Shown here one piece after another: positions 29,353 to 38,843 of a stretch of DNA of 64,000 bases. The stretch comes from Nitrospirota bacterium. Its GTDB lineage: Bacteria; Nitrospirota; Thermodesulfovibrionia; UBA6902. The stretch covers positions 1 through 64,000 of the forward strand of contig JACQZG010000045.1 in the NCBI GenBank assembly GCA_016213935.1, given 5' to 3'. Made by a program: the position numbers and the translations under genes. Positions within the stretch are counted from its first letter, which is position 1, and every line of letters begins with the position of its first letter. Below the pieces are notes generated by a model. The model was given only the letters and a program-made list of their open reading frames with translations. It made no database searches and was not told the origin of the DNA.

Positions 29353-29656
29353 ACAGAATAATCCCTTTTTTATCGGCTTCAAAATAAATGGTATTAATCT
29401 GGTCTTTGTAAAAATCAAACTCTTCCTGTGAGGCGACTATCGTATCAAACGGCATCAAAATTCCTTTCAGCGTTCTTCTTGCTTCTACAGCTTCGCGTAT
29501 CTTTGAAGAAATCTTCTCTTTGATTATCAGCAAATCGATATCACTGTCTTTTGTCGGCTTGCCGGACGCAAAACTACCGAACAGAAAAATCCTTGCAGGA
29601 TTGATCTTCTGTAATCTCTTTACAATTTCATTCTTTAAAGAGTCATTTAATTCCAT
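29339..29656 (-). CDS. MNT-type minimal nucleotidyltransferase
   Basis: A 105-residue protein with the polymerase-beta-like signature IFLFGSFASGKPTKDSDIDL (GS-x10-DxD) near residues 23-42, with FDTIVASQEEFDFYK later supplying the third acidic residue. Such MntA-like proteins modify and silence the HEPN partner encoded immediately downstream with overlapping frames. The 29657-29904 gap upstream holds only a small GC-rich hairpin (CCCGAC/GTCGGG at 29753-29768). Confidence 0.85.
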   Translation of the reverse strand: MELNDSLKNEIVKRLQKINPARIFLFGSFASGKPTKDSDIDLLIIKEKISSKIREAVEARRTLKGILMPFDTIVASQEEFDFYKDQINTIYFEADKKGIILYERK

Positions 29657-29904
29657 AATAACTTCTCAAAAATTATACCATTTTTGAGCAGCTTCACCAC
29701 ATCTTTAAATTTATGCCTTCCCTGTACTTCTCCCATTCTTCCTGAGAAGGGACCCGACGGGTGTCGGGATTAAGGATTTCAAATGGATTGGAATTAAATG
29801 GCATAGTATATTTTCAATAAATAACTATGCATAAGCAAGGGAAATATGAATGGTGTAGGAGTTAAAGACGCTGAATTGATAATATCACACCCTCTGTCAA
29901 GTTG

Positions 29905-30678
29905 TTAATACCTCACCCTCTCCAAAAAGAGCCCGCATGCCGGCGCTGTCTTTCCGGCGGCGCTTCTGTCTTTGGCATCCAATATCTCTTTCATCCCCGC
30001 AGGCGTTATCCTGCCCTTTCCGACTTCAACGAGAGTCCCCGCAATGTTCCTTGCCATATGCCTTAAAAACGCGTCAGCTTCGACAGATATCTTTATCACA
30101 TCGGCATTGAGGCTGAAGCCCATAAATTCCATAGGGCGGATTTCCGATATCTCCATCTTCATGATATTCCGCACGGGATGTTTTGAACTGCAGCCCGTTC
30201 CTCTGAAAGACGAGAAGTCATGCCTGCCAGCGAGATATTGTGAAGCCTCCCTCATCGCGTGAATGTTAAGCCCCTTTCTGTGCGGCATCTGCCACGCGTG
30301 CCTGTTCAGAAATACGTTATGAGGTAATGAGGTTGATATAAAATACGAGTAAAGCTTGCTCTTTGCGTCACGCCTCGGATTGAAATTTTCACCGCATTCA
30401 TCCGCGTCAACAACTCTGATGTCTTCCGGAATGTTAGCGTTAAAGGCGCGGATAAATTCATCAGGCTTCATCAATGACAAAGTTTTAAATGAGGCGACAA
30501 ACTCCAGGGCATGAACGCCTGCGTCCGTCCGCGAGCATCCGAAGATGCCTGACCTCTCTTTTGTTATGGAATGAATGGCGTCTTCAATAACTCCCTGTAT
30601 CGTTACGCAGCCCTCCTGAATCTGCCAGCCGGAATAGGCAGAGCCGTCAAACTGAAGTGTAAGCCTGATATTCCTCAT
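29905..30678 (-). CDS. truA: tRNA pseudouridine synthase A
   Basis: TruA makes pseudouridine at tRNA positions 38-40. The 257-residue protein has LTLQFDGSAYSGWQIQEG at the start, the catalytic aspartate in GCSRTDAGVHALEFVASF, HDFSSFRGTGCSS and the C-terminal FLRHMARNIAGTLVEVGKGR. Length and motifs are standard. It is divergent from comM across a 159-bp gap containing the perfect palindrome CAAGTTAACTTG (30702-30713), a possible operator. Confidence 0.95.
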   Translation of the reverse strand: MRNIRLTLQFDGSAYSGWQIQEGCVTIQGVIEDAIHSITKERSGIFGCSRTDAGVHALEFVASFKTLSLMKPDEFIRAFNANIPEDIRVVDADECGENFNPRRDAKSKLYSYFISTSLPHNVFLNRHAWQMPHRKGLNIHAMREASQYLAGRHDFSSFRGTGCSSKHPVRNIMKMEISEIRPMEFMGFSLNADVIKISVEADAFLRHMARNIAGTLVEVGKGRITPAGMKEILDAKDRSAAGKTAPACGLFLERVRY

Positions 30679-30701
30679 TGCTGTTTATCCTTTAAAGTTA
30701 A

Positions 30702-30713
30702 CAAGTTAACTTG
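30702..30713. promoter_or_regulatory. 12-bp perfect palindrome between truA and comM
   Basis: CAAGTTAACTTG, preceded by another GTTAAC 8 bases upstream, lies in the divergent intergenic region. It may bind a dimeric regulator, but nothing else supports this. Confidence 0.25.
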
Positions 30714-30837
30714 ATTTATTTAAACAATTGTAATATGTTTACTGCAAGCTTTTTAAACGCCGCCGATGATGCATTAATCATAAACCATATTAAGCCTTTT
30801 TGTCTGTCATTGACAAAAAATTATAAAGGAAACTGTC

Positions 30838-32379
30838 ATGCTTTCAAAGATCCTCAGCGCCGCCCTGATAGGGATTGACGCGCACATTGTAGACGTAGAA
30901 GTTGATATTACATCGAGAGGGCTCCCGCACTTCTCAACGGTCGGGCTTCCTGACGCGGCTGTGAAAGAAAGCAAAGAGCGCGTAAGGTCTGCATTGAAGA
31001 ATACAGGCTTCAATTTCCCGCTCAAGCAGATAACAGTCAACCTTGCGCCTGCTGACATAAAGAAGGAAGGCTCGGCATTCGACCTGCCGATAGCGGTCGG
31101 GCTGACAGCCGCGGAAGGCATGCTTGAACATGAGGCGATAGAAGGCTACATGATATCAGGAGAGCTGTCGCTTGACGGAAGGATAAAGCCTGTGAAGGGT
31201 GCGCTCTCGATGGCGATAAAGGCGAGAGACATGAAACTTAAAGGACTTATAATTCCCAAGGACAATGAGAAAGAAGCGGGCGTTGTAAAAGGCATCGATG
31301 TCTTTGGCTTCAGAAGCCTGCCGCAGCTCATGGATTTCTTCAGAGATAAAAGCTCATTAACGCCTGCTGATATCGACATCGCCTCCATCATGAAGGAGAA
31401 TTCTGTTTATCATGACGACTTTTCGGATGTTAAAGGGCAGGAGCAGGTGAAGCGCGCCCTCGAGGTCGCTGCCGCGGGCGGCCACAACATACTTCTCATA
31501 GGCCCACCCGGCTCCGGCAAGACCATGCTCGCGAAGAGGCTGCCAACCATACTTTCGGACATGACATTTGAGGAGGCCCTTCAGACGACGAGGATACACA
31601 GTGTGGTGGGGATTCTGAGGAAGAAAAATTCTCTCCTCGCGACAAGGCCCTTCCGCTCCCCGCACCATACATTGTCAGACGTCGCGATGATAGGCGGCGG
31701 GCAGATACCAAAGCCCGGAGAGGTGAGCCTCGCGCATAACGGCGTCCTCTTTCTTGACGAACTTCCCGAGTTTAAGCGGAATGTGCTTGAGGTGCTGAGG
31801 CAGCCTCTTGAAGACGGCGTTGTCACGATCTCGCGCGCCGTGTCGTCCATCACATACCCATCCTCCATCATGCTCGTCTGCGCCATGAACCCCTGCCCCT
31901 GCGGTTATCTCGGAGACCCGAAACACAACTGCACATGCTCGCCTCAGCAGATACACCGCTACAGGCAGCGCGTCTCCGGCCCCCTGCTCGACCGCATAGA
32001 CATTCATGTCGAAGTCCCCGCAGTCCCGTACAAAGAGCTTTCAAACGAATATTGCGGAGAGCCTTCAACAGATATACGCCGGAGAGTGCAGAATGCGAGG
32101 TCTCTTCAGATAGATAGATTCAGCAAAGACAACATCTATTCAAACGCAAAGATGAACTCAAGGCAGATAAAGGCATACTGCATGCTCGAGCCCGACGCGC
32201 AGTCAATACTCGAAGCGGCGATGCACAAGCTCGGGCTCTCGGCAAGGGCGTATACGAGGATACTCAAAGTGAGCAGGACTATTGCAGACCTTGAAGATTC
32301 GGAGAGGATAAAGTCCGCGCACGTCGCTGAGGCCATACAATACCGGACGCTCGACCGGGAAGCCGGAAGCGCGGTATAA
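30838..32379 (+). CDS. comM: YifB/ComM family Mg-chelatase-like AAA+ ATPase
   Basis: ComM is a hexameric helicase that extends branch migration when DNA taken up by natural transformation recombines. The 513-residue protein has the N-terminal ChlI-like domain ([20 protein letters not shown]). Walker A follows as [15 protein letters not shown] near residue 222, Walker B as [11 protein letters not shown], and then [19 protein letters not shown] with its paired cysteines. It ends in the AAA lid [10 protein letters not shown]. Length and motifs are standard. The organism therefore has at least one component of transformational recombination, though no other competence gene is in the window. Confidence 0.94.
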   Translation: MLSKILSAALIGIDAHIVDVEVDITSRGLPHFSTVGLPDAAVKESKERVRSALKNTGFNFPLKQITVNLAPADIKKEGSAFDLPIAVGLTAAEGMLEHEAIEGYMISGELSLDGRIKPVKGALSMAIKARDMKLKGLIIPKDNEKEAGVVKGIDVFGFRSLPQLMDFFRDKSSLTPADIDIASIMKENSVYHDDFSDVKGQEQVKRALEVAAAGGHNILLIGPPGSGKTMLAKRLPTILSDMTFEEALQTTRIHSVVGILRKKNSLLATRPFRSPHHTLSDVAMIGGGQIPKPGEVSLAHNGVLFLDELPEFKRNVLEVLRQPLEDGVVTISRAVSSITYPSSIMLVCAMNPCPCGYLGDPKHNCTCSPQQIHRYRQRVSGPLLDRIDIHVEVPAVPYKELSNEYCGEPSTDIRRRVQNARSLQIDRFSKDNIYSNAKMNSRQIKAYCMLEPDAQSILEAAMHKLGLSARAYTRILKVSRTIADLEDSERIKSAHVAEAIQYRTLDREAGSAV

Positions 32380-32525
32380 GTTCCGGCAGCCGCAATTCAA
32401 TAACCAACCTTGTAAGCTTGCCATATACTTCTATTATTGACTTGAAAATAATATATGCTATCCTTTTTATTACGAAAGAAATTATCCATGACTGCGTTAT
32501 TAATAAAACGGAGGTTATATTAAAG

Positions 32526-32873
32526 ATGAAGATACCAAGAATAGTTATGTTATTTATTGCAATGGCTGTGCTGAGTTCTTCATTTGCCCATGCCGCAGGC
32601 GATGCGGACAAAGGCAAGGCGCTCTTCAATGACCCGAAGTTTGCCGGCGCCCTCAACGGGAAATCCTGCAACTCCTGTCATCCAGACGGCAGGGGCCTTG
32701 AAAGCGCAGGTGGTAAAACCGAGTTCAGGATCATGGGCAAAACTCTGAAGAGCCTTGAAGAGGCCGTGAATTTATGCATAGAAAGCGCGATTAAGGGCAA
32801 GGCGCTGGATCCATCCTCTGAGCAGATGAAAGATATTGTCGCTTACATCAAGTCGTTACAATTTCAAAAATAG
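32526..32873 (+). CDS. small exported c-type cytochrome (monoheme)
   Basis: A 115-residue protein with signal peptide (MLFIAMAVLSSSFAHA, cleavage before AGDADKGK), one CNSCH heme motif near residue 49, and a class I cytochrome c C-terminal helix (SEQMKDIVAYIKSLQ). A likely axial methionine is in EFRIMGKTL or SSEQMKD. The frame is open upstream, but the ATG at 32526 follows GGAGG and begins the signal peptide. It heads the porin-cytochrome operon and may be the periplasmic electron shuttle. Confidence 0.88.
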   Translation: MKIPRIVMLFIAMAVLSSSFAHAAGDADKGKALFNDPKFAGALNGKSCNSCHPDGRGLESAGGKTEFRIMGKTLKSLEEAVNLCIESAIKGKALDPSSEQMKDIVAYIKSLQFQK

Positions 32874-32906
32874 CAACAAGCTGAACATCGGTAAAAGGAG
32901 ATATTG

Positions 32907-34127
32907 ATGAGCGGCATTTTTAGACGGGTGCTCTTTCTCGCTCTCGTTATTTCAACATCTTTTATCTCCGTTGCCGCCGCGTCTGAATCCCTGACGTTTG
33001 ACGGTTCCACTCAGTTTCTGTGGGGCGATGACCTTCTTAATAAGAACCAGACTATCCTCGCTCAATATCTTAGGTTCGGTTACAGACCTGAAGGCAAAGA
33101 TTATCACATGGCAGGCTACGGCAGGGTATGGGATGATTTCAGCGGAGGAAGCGTAAGGGAAGACGGGCTTTCAGGCAGGATATATTATCTTTATCTTGAC
33201 TACACCCCGAGAGAAAACCGGACCTTCCGCCTGGGCAGGCAGTTCGTATCCTTCACCGCCGGGGCATCGATTATAGACGGATTGAGCGTCGATATACGAG
33301 ACCTCGGCCCAATAGGAATAACACTTTCCGGCGGCGCGGATGTGGCATACTCGCTTGAGTCTGACCATTCGAAGGCCGGCAATTACTTCACAGGCATAGA
33401 CATTTTTCTTGAGAAGGTGGAGTCCGCTCAATTGGGAGTAAGCTATGTCAGAAAGTACGATGAGGGGGACCGCGCCAGGGAGGAATTCGGGCTGAATGCC
33501 AGATACTACTATAAATTTTTCAGCCCTTATGCCGAGCTGAGATACGATTGGCTCTCCAAATCATTTGACGAAGCCGCCGTCGGTGCAGACTTCTTCCCTC
33601 TCGAATATCTGATGATAAAAGCGGAATATTACCACTCATACCCCGCCTTTGACTCAACATCCGTTTACAGCGTCTTTGCGGTGGACAGATACCAGGAATA
33701 TCAATTACGGGCTGAATACAGTTTTGAAAATACCCCTCTGATATTGTCCGCGTCATATATAAAGCAGATATATGAAGACGAAGACACGGCTGACCTCGCA
33801 GTGCTGGGCGCAAGTTTTAATCCAAGCGACAGGCTCCTGATCAGCGCCTCTGTTGATTACAGAAACGGGTACGGCGGAAAACTGTGGGGGTTTGAGGCAT
33901 ATGGTGATTACACCATGCGCAAAGAGCTGCTCCTCTCCGCGGGAGTCAGATGTGATGCCTACAGGAGGCCTGATTATTCAGGCGATGATTACGCGCAGAG
34001 CTACTGGGCTGGCGGCAAGTGGATTTTCAACGGCAAGACATCGCTGGATGTCAGAATGGAAACGAATATCAACGAGAACTTTGAGCATAATTATCTCGGG
34101 AGAGCCGCCCTGAACCGGCAATTGTGA
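32907..34127 (+). CDS. outer-membrane porin-like beta-barrel of a porin-cytochrome complex
   Basis: A 406-residue protein with signal peptide (FLALVISTSFISVAAA) and repeated amphipathic strands such as YYLYLDYTPRENRTFRLGRQ, EFGLNARYYYKFFSPYAELR and RLLISASVDYRNGYGGKLW, ending in GRAALNRQL. Size and composition match porins such as OmbB/OmbC of Geobacter, which hold periplasmic and external multiheme cytochromes together through the outer membrane. The ATG at 32907 is preferred over a TTG one codon earlier, with AAGGAG 6 bases upstream. It is followed within 17 bases by the nine-heme cytochrome gene. Family assignment rests on context and composition. Confidence 0.72.
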   Translation: MSGIFRRVLFLALVISTSFISVAAASESLTFDGSTQFLWGDDLLNKNQTILAQYLRFGYRPEGKDYHMAGYGRVWDDFSGGSVREDGLSGRIYYLYLDYTPRENRTFRLGRQFVSFTAGASIIDGLSVDIRDLGPIGITLSGGADVAYSLESDHSKAGNYFTGIDIFLEKVESAQLGVSYVRKYDEGDRAREEFGLNARYYYKFFSPYAELRYDWLSKSFDEAAVGADFFPLEYLMIKAEYYHSYPAFDSTSVYSVFAVDRYQEYQLRAEYSFENTPLILSASYIKQIYEDEDTADLAVLGASFNPSDRLLISASVDYRNGYGGKLWGFEAYGDYTMRKELLLSAGVRCDAYRRPDYSGDDYAQSYWAGGKWIFNGKTSLDVRMETNINENFEHNYLGRAALNRQL

Positions 34128-34143
34128 GAAACGGGAGGAACGC

Positions 34144-34917
34144 GTGCTAAAAAAGATTTTGCTTGCTGTAATATTGCTTCACGTTATGATCTCCCTTTCG
34201 TGGGCAGTTACCCGACATACGGATTATTCAACTGGGATGGAGATAAAATATTGCAACGAATGCCATAAAGCCAATGACATAAGCCCTAACCACAGCTCAA
34301 TGTGGATGAGGGAGCACAGGCTGCTTGCCCAGAAGAAGCCTAACACATGCAATGAATGCCATCAGAAGTCTTTCTGCCTCGACTGCCATAAAGGCGGCGG
34401 GATAGACCGAGACCTGCACGCATCAAATTCAGGGCCTGATTATAAGCCGAGGTCTCACAGAAGCGACTTTCGCGAGATACATCCCGTCAAAGCGCTGGAT
34501 GACCCTGAAACATGCAGGCGCTGCCATGATTACAGGAGGTTCTGCGCCGAATGCCATGACAAGTTCAACCGCAATGACCTGAAGCTTCTGTCACACAGAA
34601 GAGGCTGGTCAGACCTGGATGTGAAGGCGGGAGGGCCGCAACATTCGCTGTTTAATACTTCGCAATGCCAGACATGCCATCCGGACAGCCTTCTCCCAAA
34701 GCACGAATGGTCTTCATCTCACGCGAGAGAAGCGAGAAAGAACCTCTCTTCATGCCAGACATGCCACCCTGAGGGGGATGTCTGCATGAAATGCCACAGC
34801 GCGGCGAGCGGGCTGAAGGCAAATCCTCACCCAAAGAACTGGGGCAGGATATCCGGAAGGCTCCGAAACGCGGGCGGCGGCAGGTCATGCGAGAAATGCC
34901 ATATAACAGTACCTTAA
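34144..34917 (+). CDS. periplasmic nine-heme c-type cytochrome
   Basis: This 257-residue protein starts at GTG 34144 behind GGGAGG, with a signal peptide (LLAVILLHVMISLSWA). It contains nine CxxCH motifs: CNECH twice, CLDCH, CRRCH, CAECH, CQTCH twice, CMKCH and CEKCH. Many extra histidines can serve as second axial ligands, so bis-histidine hemes are expected. Size and heme density are close to the periplasmic OmaB-type partner of porin-cytochrome complexes (about 230 residues, 8 hemes). It sits between the porin and the large multiheme lipoprotein. Confidence 0.85.
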   Translation: MLKKILLAVILLHVMISLSWAVTRHTDYSTGMEIKYCNECHKANDISPNHSSMWMREHRLLAQKKPNTCNECHQKSFCLDCHKGGGIDRDLHASNSGPDYKPRSHRSDFREIHPVKALDDPETCRRCHDYRRFCAECHDKFNRNDLKLLSHRRGWSDLDVKAGGPQHSLFNTSQCQTCHPDSLLPKHEWSSSHAREARKNLSSCQTCHPEGDVCMKCHSAASGLKANPHPKNWGRISGRLRNAGGGRSCEKCHITVP

Positions 34918-34945
34918 AAATGACTTATAAACGGAGGGGGCTGCC

Positions 34946-37090
34946 ATGCATAAAATGTTAAAGATATTTTTGCTGATATTGATTTCAGCCTTTGCGCTGA
35001 TGTTCGTCAACGGCTGTGGAAGCGGAAGCAAGGGGCCGGGAGCGCAGGACCCGATTGCTCAAGCGGCTGAGGCCGGTTCTTCAAGCTGCATTATCGCCTG
35101 TCATGCCGCTTCTGTTGATATAACAGGCAATGTCATTGCCAATGTGTGGTCAGTCACCACACATACAACAGACCAGGGTGTGCAGTGCGAAAATTGCCAC
35201 GGAGCCGCGAGTTTGCACTGGGGGCTTGGGCCTATCTCCTTCCCCATCCCTCAGGCCGCACGGTGCCTTACTTGCCATGACGGCAGCGATACGGAAGACA
35301 AATCAGCTTTCCTTGACACTGAGCACGGCAATCCAAATTTAACTCCGGATAAGATATTTTCCGAGATAGTGACTCCCGTCAGCACAGGCAGGCATATTGA
35401 AGAGTGTTCCGTCTGCCATAATCCGAACCAGACGTTCGATTTTGATTTTGACGGAAATATGGTCAAGCCCGGGATTAACGAACTGCAAGACCCTCAGGTT
35501 TCCTGCGCCTCATGCCACGATGCTCATCAGACACAGGCAAAGGTCATGATCGCTCAGCGGGCTGCTCCTGTATCCTATCCGAATTTCAGGAAGTTTGTTG
35601 TAAATCCCACAGGCGAGCAGGACAGCCTTGGAACGCCTCTTACCCCGTTCATATATCAGCCTAACGGCGCTGTTGAAGCCTCAGGTACGCTGATTGCCGC
35701 AAACGTAGTCGGCAGCAATAACGAACTTAACATTGAGCGTCTATGCGCCGCTTGCCATACTGTTGGAACATTCAAGAACAGCGGCGGAAGTACTCACCAG
35801 AATGATGTCTATGCTCAATGGCTTCAATCCGGGCACGCGGATAGAACCGCGGCGGCGTTTGGCGAATTCTCAGCTAACCCTCAATATTATGACCCTGGGT
35901 TTGATATCGATCACACGACATCGTATCCCATAGATATGTCTCTCTCGAGTTTCTCTTCAACAGGCCCGGCAAATACAACACGGAATGCCGGCAACAATAA
36001 CTTCATATGCTACAAATACCATAACGGCCTGACCTCATTGGCATATCAGGAGAATGTGGAAGGAACGCCGGCGGCGCCGGTCGTCTTCGGCGATGTAACA
36101 GTAACATGCATAACCTGCCATGACCCGCACAGAGATGTCCCCGGGCAGACCAACAATACCAGGAAGCCTGTGGTTATGACAAAGTATTCTTCCGCACAGG
36201 TCTCATTCTCCGGAAATGTATTTCTTGACAACACCCCTGTGCCTGCTGAAACGGGCAATGAGACAATCTGCGTCTTCTGCCATCAGGGAAGGGAATCGGG
36301 GTTTACGCTTTACAAGAGGAAACTCGCTCCGGGCACAACAATCACGGGCAATTTTTTTAACAGCCATTATCTCGGGACCGGCGCGATGCTCTGGGGAAGG
36401 AACGCCTTTGAATACGGCGGCAAGCAGTACGGGGCTGTCGTTGAACATCAGCAGACCAACTGCAACGGCTGTCACATGTCAGAAGGCGCCAGGGATGATG
36501 TGGGCGGACATACATGGAAGATAATTTCCGATGACGACGCGGTGGTCAACAATGCGACATGCAATACCGCCGCGTGCCACAACGGCAGGGTGCCGGCCAC
36601 TAACTCAGGCGGAGAATTCGACAATTTCCGTGACGCAGTGTTTGATCCCGTGAATGACTACGACGGCAACGGAAGCGCTCAGGGGATCCCTGTGGAGATA
36701 TCCAACCTCTCGATACAGTTGAAAGGCCTTCTCCAGGCCAACGGGGTCTTCTATAACGATTTAGAGTATCCTTACTACTTCACAAGCGGAACTTACGCTA
36801 CAGCCTTTACCGCATGGACGCGCCCGACCCTTAAAGCGGCCTTTAATTTGAACTTTGTTATAAAAGGATTACCGACTCTCTTAATTACACAGGTGGGCCA
36901 GCCTAACACAACAGCGGCGGTTCATAACTACAAATATCTTATCCAGATACTCAGGGATTCATATGACAACCTGCAGGCAAACGGAGTCGCTGGCCAGACC
37001 AATCGCAGTGCTCAGCCGCGGCCGGCAGGAACAAGGCCTGCGACCAATTACGACCCTCAGATCGGCGGAGGATATCACCCCAACCAATAG
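34946..37090 (+). CDS. large outer-surface multiheme cytochrome lipoprotein
   Basis: This 714-residue protein has a lipoprotein signal (LMFVNGCGSGSK; lipobox VNGC, cysteine near residue 24). Eight canonical heme motifs are visible: CENCH, CLTCH, CSVCH, CASCH, CAACH, CITCH, CVFCH and CNGCH. There is also an x3 variant (CIIACH), an x4 variant (CNTAACH) and a degenerate CYKYH that lacks the second cysteine. A C-terminal heme-free domain ends in a proline-rich tail. Length and lipidation resemble OmcB-type external cytochromes that receive electrons through a porin. It is last in the operon after the periplasmic cytochrome. GGAGGGGG precedes the ATG. Confidence 0.82.
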   Translation: MHKMLKIFLLILISAFALMFVNGCGSGSKGPGAQDPIAQAAEAGSSSCIIACHAASVDITGNVIANVWSVTTHTTDQGVQCENCHGAASLHWGLGPISFPIPQAARCLTCHDGSDTEDKSAFLDTEHGNPNLTPDKIFSEIVTPVSTGRHIEECSVCHNPNQTFDFDFDGNMVKPGINELQDPQVSCASCHDAHQTQAKVMIAQRAAPVSYPNFRKFVVNPTGEQDSLGTPLTPFIYQPNGAVEASGTLIAANVVGSNNELNIERLCAACHTVGTFKNSGGSTHQNDVYAQWLQSGHADRTAAAFGEFSANPQYYDPGFDIDHTTSYPIDMSLSSFSSTGPANTTRNAGNNNFICYKYHNGLTSLAYQENVEGTPAAPVVFGDVTVTCITCHDPHRDVPGQTNNTRKPVVMTKYSSAQVSFSGNVFLDNTPVPAETGNETICVFCHQGRESGFTLYKRKLAPGTTITGNFFNSHYLGTGAMLWGRNAFEYGGKQYGAVVEHQQTNCNGCHMSEGARDDVGGHTWKIISDDDAVVNNATCNTAACHNGRVPATNSGGEFDNFRDAVFDPVNDYDGNGSAQGIPVEISNLSIQLKGLLQANGVFYNDLEYPYYFTSGTYATAFTAWTRPTLKAAFNLNFVIKGLPTLLITQVGQPNTTAAVHNYKYLIQILRDSYDNLQANGVAGQTNRSAQPRPAGTRPATNYDPQIGGGYHPNQ

Positions 37091-37153
37091 CCTGAATGTT
37101 TAGACCACGCAAGGGAAAGTACATGAGCGAGCCCCGGCTTCATAGTGTTTATT

Positions 37154-38287
37154 TCAAACATCTTCAGGCTTCTTCATGACGCAAAGGTTTTTGCCTATCT
37201 CAAGCTCTTTCTTCTTTGCCTCGTCCGGAGATATGAGGCCGAGGTTTGCCTTTTGCATCTCCTCATAACTCCCGGGGTTTTTCGGCAGGCTCTCCAAAAT
37301 GTACATTATGAAATCCCTTTCTTCCGTAAGGCTGAAGAGTTTGCTGCCGCGCCTCACCTCCCCCAGCGTGAGAGAGACGACGCCGTTGTCATCCTGCTCC
37401 TTTATCGAATCCGCGTGCGAAGGCAGGATAATTATATCGTCGCCGAGGTTTTTGAGCTTTCTGAAGAGCGTATCGTACAGCATGCCTGCCCATTCTTCAG
37501 CCTTGCCTCCGAGGTCAGGCCGCCCCATGTCGGTCTTCATGATAGTGTCGCCCGTGAAAAGGTATCTTCCGTTTAAGAGGAGGCTTGTGATGCCGGGGGT
37601 GTGGCCGGGGGTGTGTATGGCAAAGAACCTGTTGCCGCCTGCTTTTATCTCCATGCCGTCTCGAAGATGTTCAAAGCTGAATGTCGCGCCTTCAGCGTCT
37701 ATGGGATTCATGAAAAACCCTGCGCCGGCCTTCCGCGCCAGATCTCTTCCTCCTGATATATGGTCTGCGTGAAGGTGCGTGTCAATGACACGCGTAATCT
37801 TCGCGCCTGATGAATCGGTAAAAGCGATAATCTTTTCAATGTGCCTGTTCGCGTCTATGACAAAGGCGTCGCCTCCTGAAACCACAACATGAGTCATGCA
37901 GCCTCTCGCTGTCCTGTATATCTGGTAAATGAGCGGAGAATCGGTTACTTTGTGTATCTCATAATACTCGCTCCATGAGTCCATGCCGCCTTCGAGGTTC
38001 ACCGCGTTGTATCCTTTATCAGTAAGAAGCTCTGCCGTGTAACGGGACGAATCCCCGTGAGCGCAGACCGTGATTATCTCTTTATCTTTCGGGAAATGAT
38101 CCATATGGCGGTCTTCTTCCCCGACAAAATCTATCTGGGAAATATTCAGGGCGGGAAAATCTTCTCTTCCCTCTATTCTCCATGCCTTATATTCGTCTTC
38201 ATTCCTCAGGTCAAAGAGAAACTCGACCTTCTTATCATCAAGCCGCCTCTTAAGCTCAGCAGGGGATATGCTTTTTGTATCTGCCAT
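37154..38287 (-). CDS. rhodanese - metallo-beta-lactamase fusion, persulfide dioxygenase-like
   Basis: This 377-residue protein has an N-terminal rhodanese domain (about 1-110: LFDLRNEDEYKAWRIEG, active-site cysteine in TVCAHGDSSR). It continues into an ETHE1/glyoxalase II-like metallo-beta-lactamase domain (about 115-330: THLHADHISGGRDLA, IHTPGHTPG, LFTGDTI and DMGRPDLGG). ETHE1-type enzymes oxidise glutathione persulfide, and linked rhodaneses exchange sulfane sulfur, so a role in sulfide or persulfide detoxification is likely. An extra C-terminal helix region ends in GKNLCVMKKPEDV. It runs convergent to the cytochrome operon. Confidence 0.88.
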   Translation of the reverse strand: MADTKSISPAELKRRLDDKKVEFLFDLRNEDEYKAWRIEGREDFPALNISQIDFVGEEDRHMDHFPKDKEIITVCAHGDSSRYTAELLTDKGYNAVNLEGGMDSWSEYYEIHKVTDSPLIYQIYRTARGCMTHVVVSGGDAFVIDANRHIEKIIAFTDSSGAKITRVIDTHLHADHISGGRDLARKAGAGFFMNPIDAEGATFSFEHLRDGMEIKAGGNRFFAIHTPGHTPGITSLLLNGRYLFTGDTIMKTDMGRPDLGGKAEEWAGMLYDTLFRKLKNLGDDIIILPSHADSIKEQDDNGVVSLTLGEVRRGSKLFSLTEERDFIMYILESLPKNPGSYEEMQKANLGLISPDEAKKKELEIGKNLCVMKKPEDV

Positions 38288-38297
38288 TCTATTCTCC

Positions 38298-38733
38298 TTA
38301 TAAGTATTTTACTCTTTTTTCTTCAGGCATCTTTTCAATAGCGTAACGGAGCATGGTACGCGGCATCTTTGATAAATGCTTTTTAAAAAATCCTTCGGCT
38401 GTTTATATGGCGGGTATTCTTTAAATAGAGCTTAAATATCTTCTCCCTGCCAGCATTGCCTGATTTTTTATAAATATCTACAAGGCTGAGGAGAGCAAAT
38501 AAACGCTCTTCGTGAAATTCTGATGACAGGAGTTTCACGCAGTCATCGATCATTATCCCGCGATGCTGCTTTACTATCTTCCGAATCATGGGCACTCGCA
38601 AGCCGAGAAATCTGTCGCCTTCCGCGTATTCACCCTTGCCGGTCTTAAAGTATCTCTGCGAATGCTCAGCGATCTCCCTCTCCCCGCATCTGCGCAATTC
38701 CTGCTGTATGTTACTGACAGTTTCTGTTCCCAT
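38298..38733 (-). pseudogene. alkD-like DNA alkylation repair gene with internal deletion
   Basis: The 5' part (ATG 38733) encodes 116 residues typical of AlkD-like HEAT-repeat glycosylases: GDRFLGLRVPMIRKIVKQ, SEFHEERLFALLSLVD and KLYLKNTRHIN. It then fails (SRRIF, stop). About 15 bases further, in a different frame, the proper family C-terminus appears: SKMPRTMLRYAIEKMPEEKR, then VKYL and a stop at 38298. Roughly 100 middle codons (after NTRHIN) are missing and the frame is lost, so the gene is a deletion pseudogene. Intact members are about 230 residues. Confidence 0.75.
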
Positions 38734-38793
38734 GTTTGTTTCTTTTATGGAGGTGTTCTTACTGGTCTTGAGAAATTATAACATGGGGGGTGA
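38698..38793. repeat. direct repeat copy 1: alkD 5' end and upstream region
   Basis: This 96-bp stretch contains the first 12 codons of the alkD pseudogene and its upstream region. It aligns without gaps, except one base near the end, to 39434-39528 at roughly 75-80 percent. The most conserved core is GGTCTTGAG ... ATAACATGGGGGGTGA. The two copies flank the DUF433/DUF5615 pair. Confidence 0.65.
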
Positions 38794-38843
38794 GTTGGTT
38801 TTATGTTCTTGCTAAATAAATCTATTGTTTGATATGATTAAGC

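Noticed and set aside
32362..32387. GCCGGAA / TTCCGGC stem at the comM stop as a terminator
   Set aside because: Only 7 bp with a 12-base loop and no T run downstream.
37089..37175. Inverted repeat GCCTGAATGTTT / AAACATCTTCAGGC between convergent genes as a terminator
   Set aside because: The arms are about 60 bases apart, imperfect, and the right arm is coding sequence of the rhodanese fusion.
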